Origin: Chondrosia reniformis
Lineage: Eukaryota > Porifera > Demospongiae > Chondrillida > Chondrillidae
Length of the DNA: 64,000 nucleotides
Direction of reading: 5' to 3'
NCBI GenBank assembly: GCA_947172415.1
Contig: OX359191.1
Span: 4,092,001 to 4,156,000, forward strand
In this document: positions 62,773 through 64,000 of the stretch, one piece after another
Numbering within the stretch: the first letter of the stretch is position 1
Layout of the letters: each line of letters opens with the position of its first letter
Notes under the pieces: generated by a model
What the model was told of the DNA's origin: nothing
The model's input: the letters and a program-made list of their open reading frames with translations, nothing else
Databases searched by the model: none
Position numbers and translations under genes: made by a program

Positions 62773-64000
62773 ATATGTTTATGTACTAGGTATATGTACT
62801 ACTTGTGGGTACTAGCTGTATTAGCTGGTTGTATGTACTAAGTCTATGTACTAGTTGTATGTACTGGTTGTATTTACTATTTGTATGTACTATTTATATG
62901 TGTGGGTACTAGTTATATGTACTAGTTGTATGCGCTAGCTGTATGTACCAGTTGTAGATACTGTTTACATTTACTAGGTATACGTGTATTGTACTAGTTA
63001 TATGTAGTAGGTGTATGTACTTGTTATATGGCCTAATTGTATGTACTAGTTGCATGTACTAGTTGTATGGACTAGTTGTATATACTAGTCGCATGTACTA
63101 ATTATATTTACTAGTTACTTTTATGAACTAGTTGAACCTACGAAATTTATGTAATACTTGTATGTACTAGCTAAAGGTACTAGTTTTATATATATACTAG
63201 TTGTATGTACTAGTTTTAGTTGTATGTACTATGTGTTTGTACTATTCATATATACTAGTTATATGTTTATGTATTAGTTATATGTAGTAGGTGTGTGAAC
63301 TTGGTATAAGTACTAGTTAAAAGTACTAGTTGTATGTGCTAATTGTTTGTATATGTTCGGTGTACTAGTTGTATGTTTATACTAGTTGTATGTACTAGCT
63401 TTGTACTAGTTGTATGTTCTAATTGTTTGAACTAGTTCTATGTACTAATTGTATGTACTAGGTATGTACTAGTTACTAGTTTCTAGTTGTATGTAATAGT
63501 TGTAAGTACTAGTTGTTTGTACTATGTGTATGTACCAGTTGTTGATTCTTGTACTACTTATACTATGTACTAGGGAGGTTCTAGTTGTATATGTACTAGT
63601 TGTATGTACTAGTTATATGTATTAGTTATCATGTACTCGTTCTATATAGTATATACTAGTTCTACTTAATAGTTTTAGAACTAGGTGTATGTACTAATTT
63701 AATATGTATGTACAAGTTGTATATACTAGTAGGAGGTCCTAGTACTAGTTAAACTAGATACTGGTTAGGTTGTGTATGTTATATTCATAGGTACTAGTTG
63801 TATGTGCTAGTTGTATGAACTAGTGGTATGTACTGTGCTATGTACTATTTATATGTACTAGCTACATGTGTATGTACTAGTTATACGCAGTGGTTGTTTG
63901 TACTAGTTGTATGTACTATGCTATGTAATATTTATATGTACTAGCTATATGTGTATGTACTAGTTATATGTTCTAGTTGTAAGTACTAGTTGTATATACT
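62773..64000 (+). repeat. 13-bp satellite to window end
   Basis: Plus-oriented satellite. The first ~820 bp belong to the right palindrome arm; the rest (after about 63595) does not mirror the left flank. No gene. Confidence 0.88.

Larger units (their letters stand above)
58675..63595. repeat. Right arm of the large palindrome
   Basis: Mirror image of 50545-57571: transposon arm to 59820, then plus-oriented satellite, the 759-bp element in reverse at 62014-62772, then satellite that matches the outer left arm to about 63595. Its outer boundary was placed where the mirror match to 50553-50765 ends. Confidence 0.85.

Noticed and set aside
1..64000. CRISPR array
   Set aside because: The repeats are contiguous degenerate 13-mers without unique spacers, and the gene content is eukaryotic.

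Overview
The window reads as AT-rich, non-coding eukaryotic DNA, almost certainly from an invertebrate animal. Three things suggest this: a CACTA-type (Transposase_21) transposase with a GT-AG intron, a pogo/Tigger transposase, and large arrays of a degenerate minisatellite. A sponge or another early-branching animal would fit, but nothing here fixes the species. I see no host housekeeping gene, rRNA, tRNA or CRISPR array. About three quarters of the window is one satellite with a 13-bp core, ACTAGTTGTATGT, and all other features are insertions into it.

Layout: 1-3454 satellite with the core on the minus strand; 3455-9433 core on the plus strand, interrupted by a Tigger-type MITE (5798-6304) and a hairpin-rich TIR element (6738-8015); 9434-10212 a short minus block; then plus-oriented satellite to about 20445, interrupted by a composite insertion (10385-12354) and an element with hairpins at both ends (13606-14433). 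Satellite at 20446-22033 is minus-oriented and holds a complete-looking 7.37-kb CACTA transposon (22034-29402). Plus-oriented satellite runs from 29468 to 50544 with two short related insertions ending at 45901 and 50462. Satellite from 50545 to 56425 is minus-oriented and from 59821 to 64000 plus-oriented.

The CACTA element has CACAAG termini, an ATA target duplication and sub-terminal GACGG repeats. It carries three transcription units: a two-exon transposase (+), a basic coiled-coil gene (-) converging on it, and a multi-exon gene (+) divergent from the coiled-coil gene across a 180-bp spacer. The third gene looks frameshifted.

The most striking structure is a large palindrome at 50545 to about 63595. 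Its centre is a Tigger-like transposon that carries a divergently transcribed HIRAN-domain gene. The first 1146 bp of the transposon are present twice in inverted orientation, and the flanking satellite, including an embedded 759-bp element, is mirrored too. The simplest reading is a fold-back inverted duplication whose breakpoint lies inside the transposon. Both apparent transposon ends are then the same original end, and the true other end is missing.

Positions in the satellite were found by eye. Orientation switches are good to within a few tens of bases, and percent identities were not computed.
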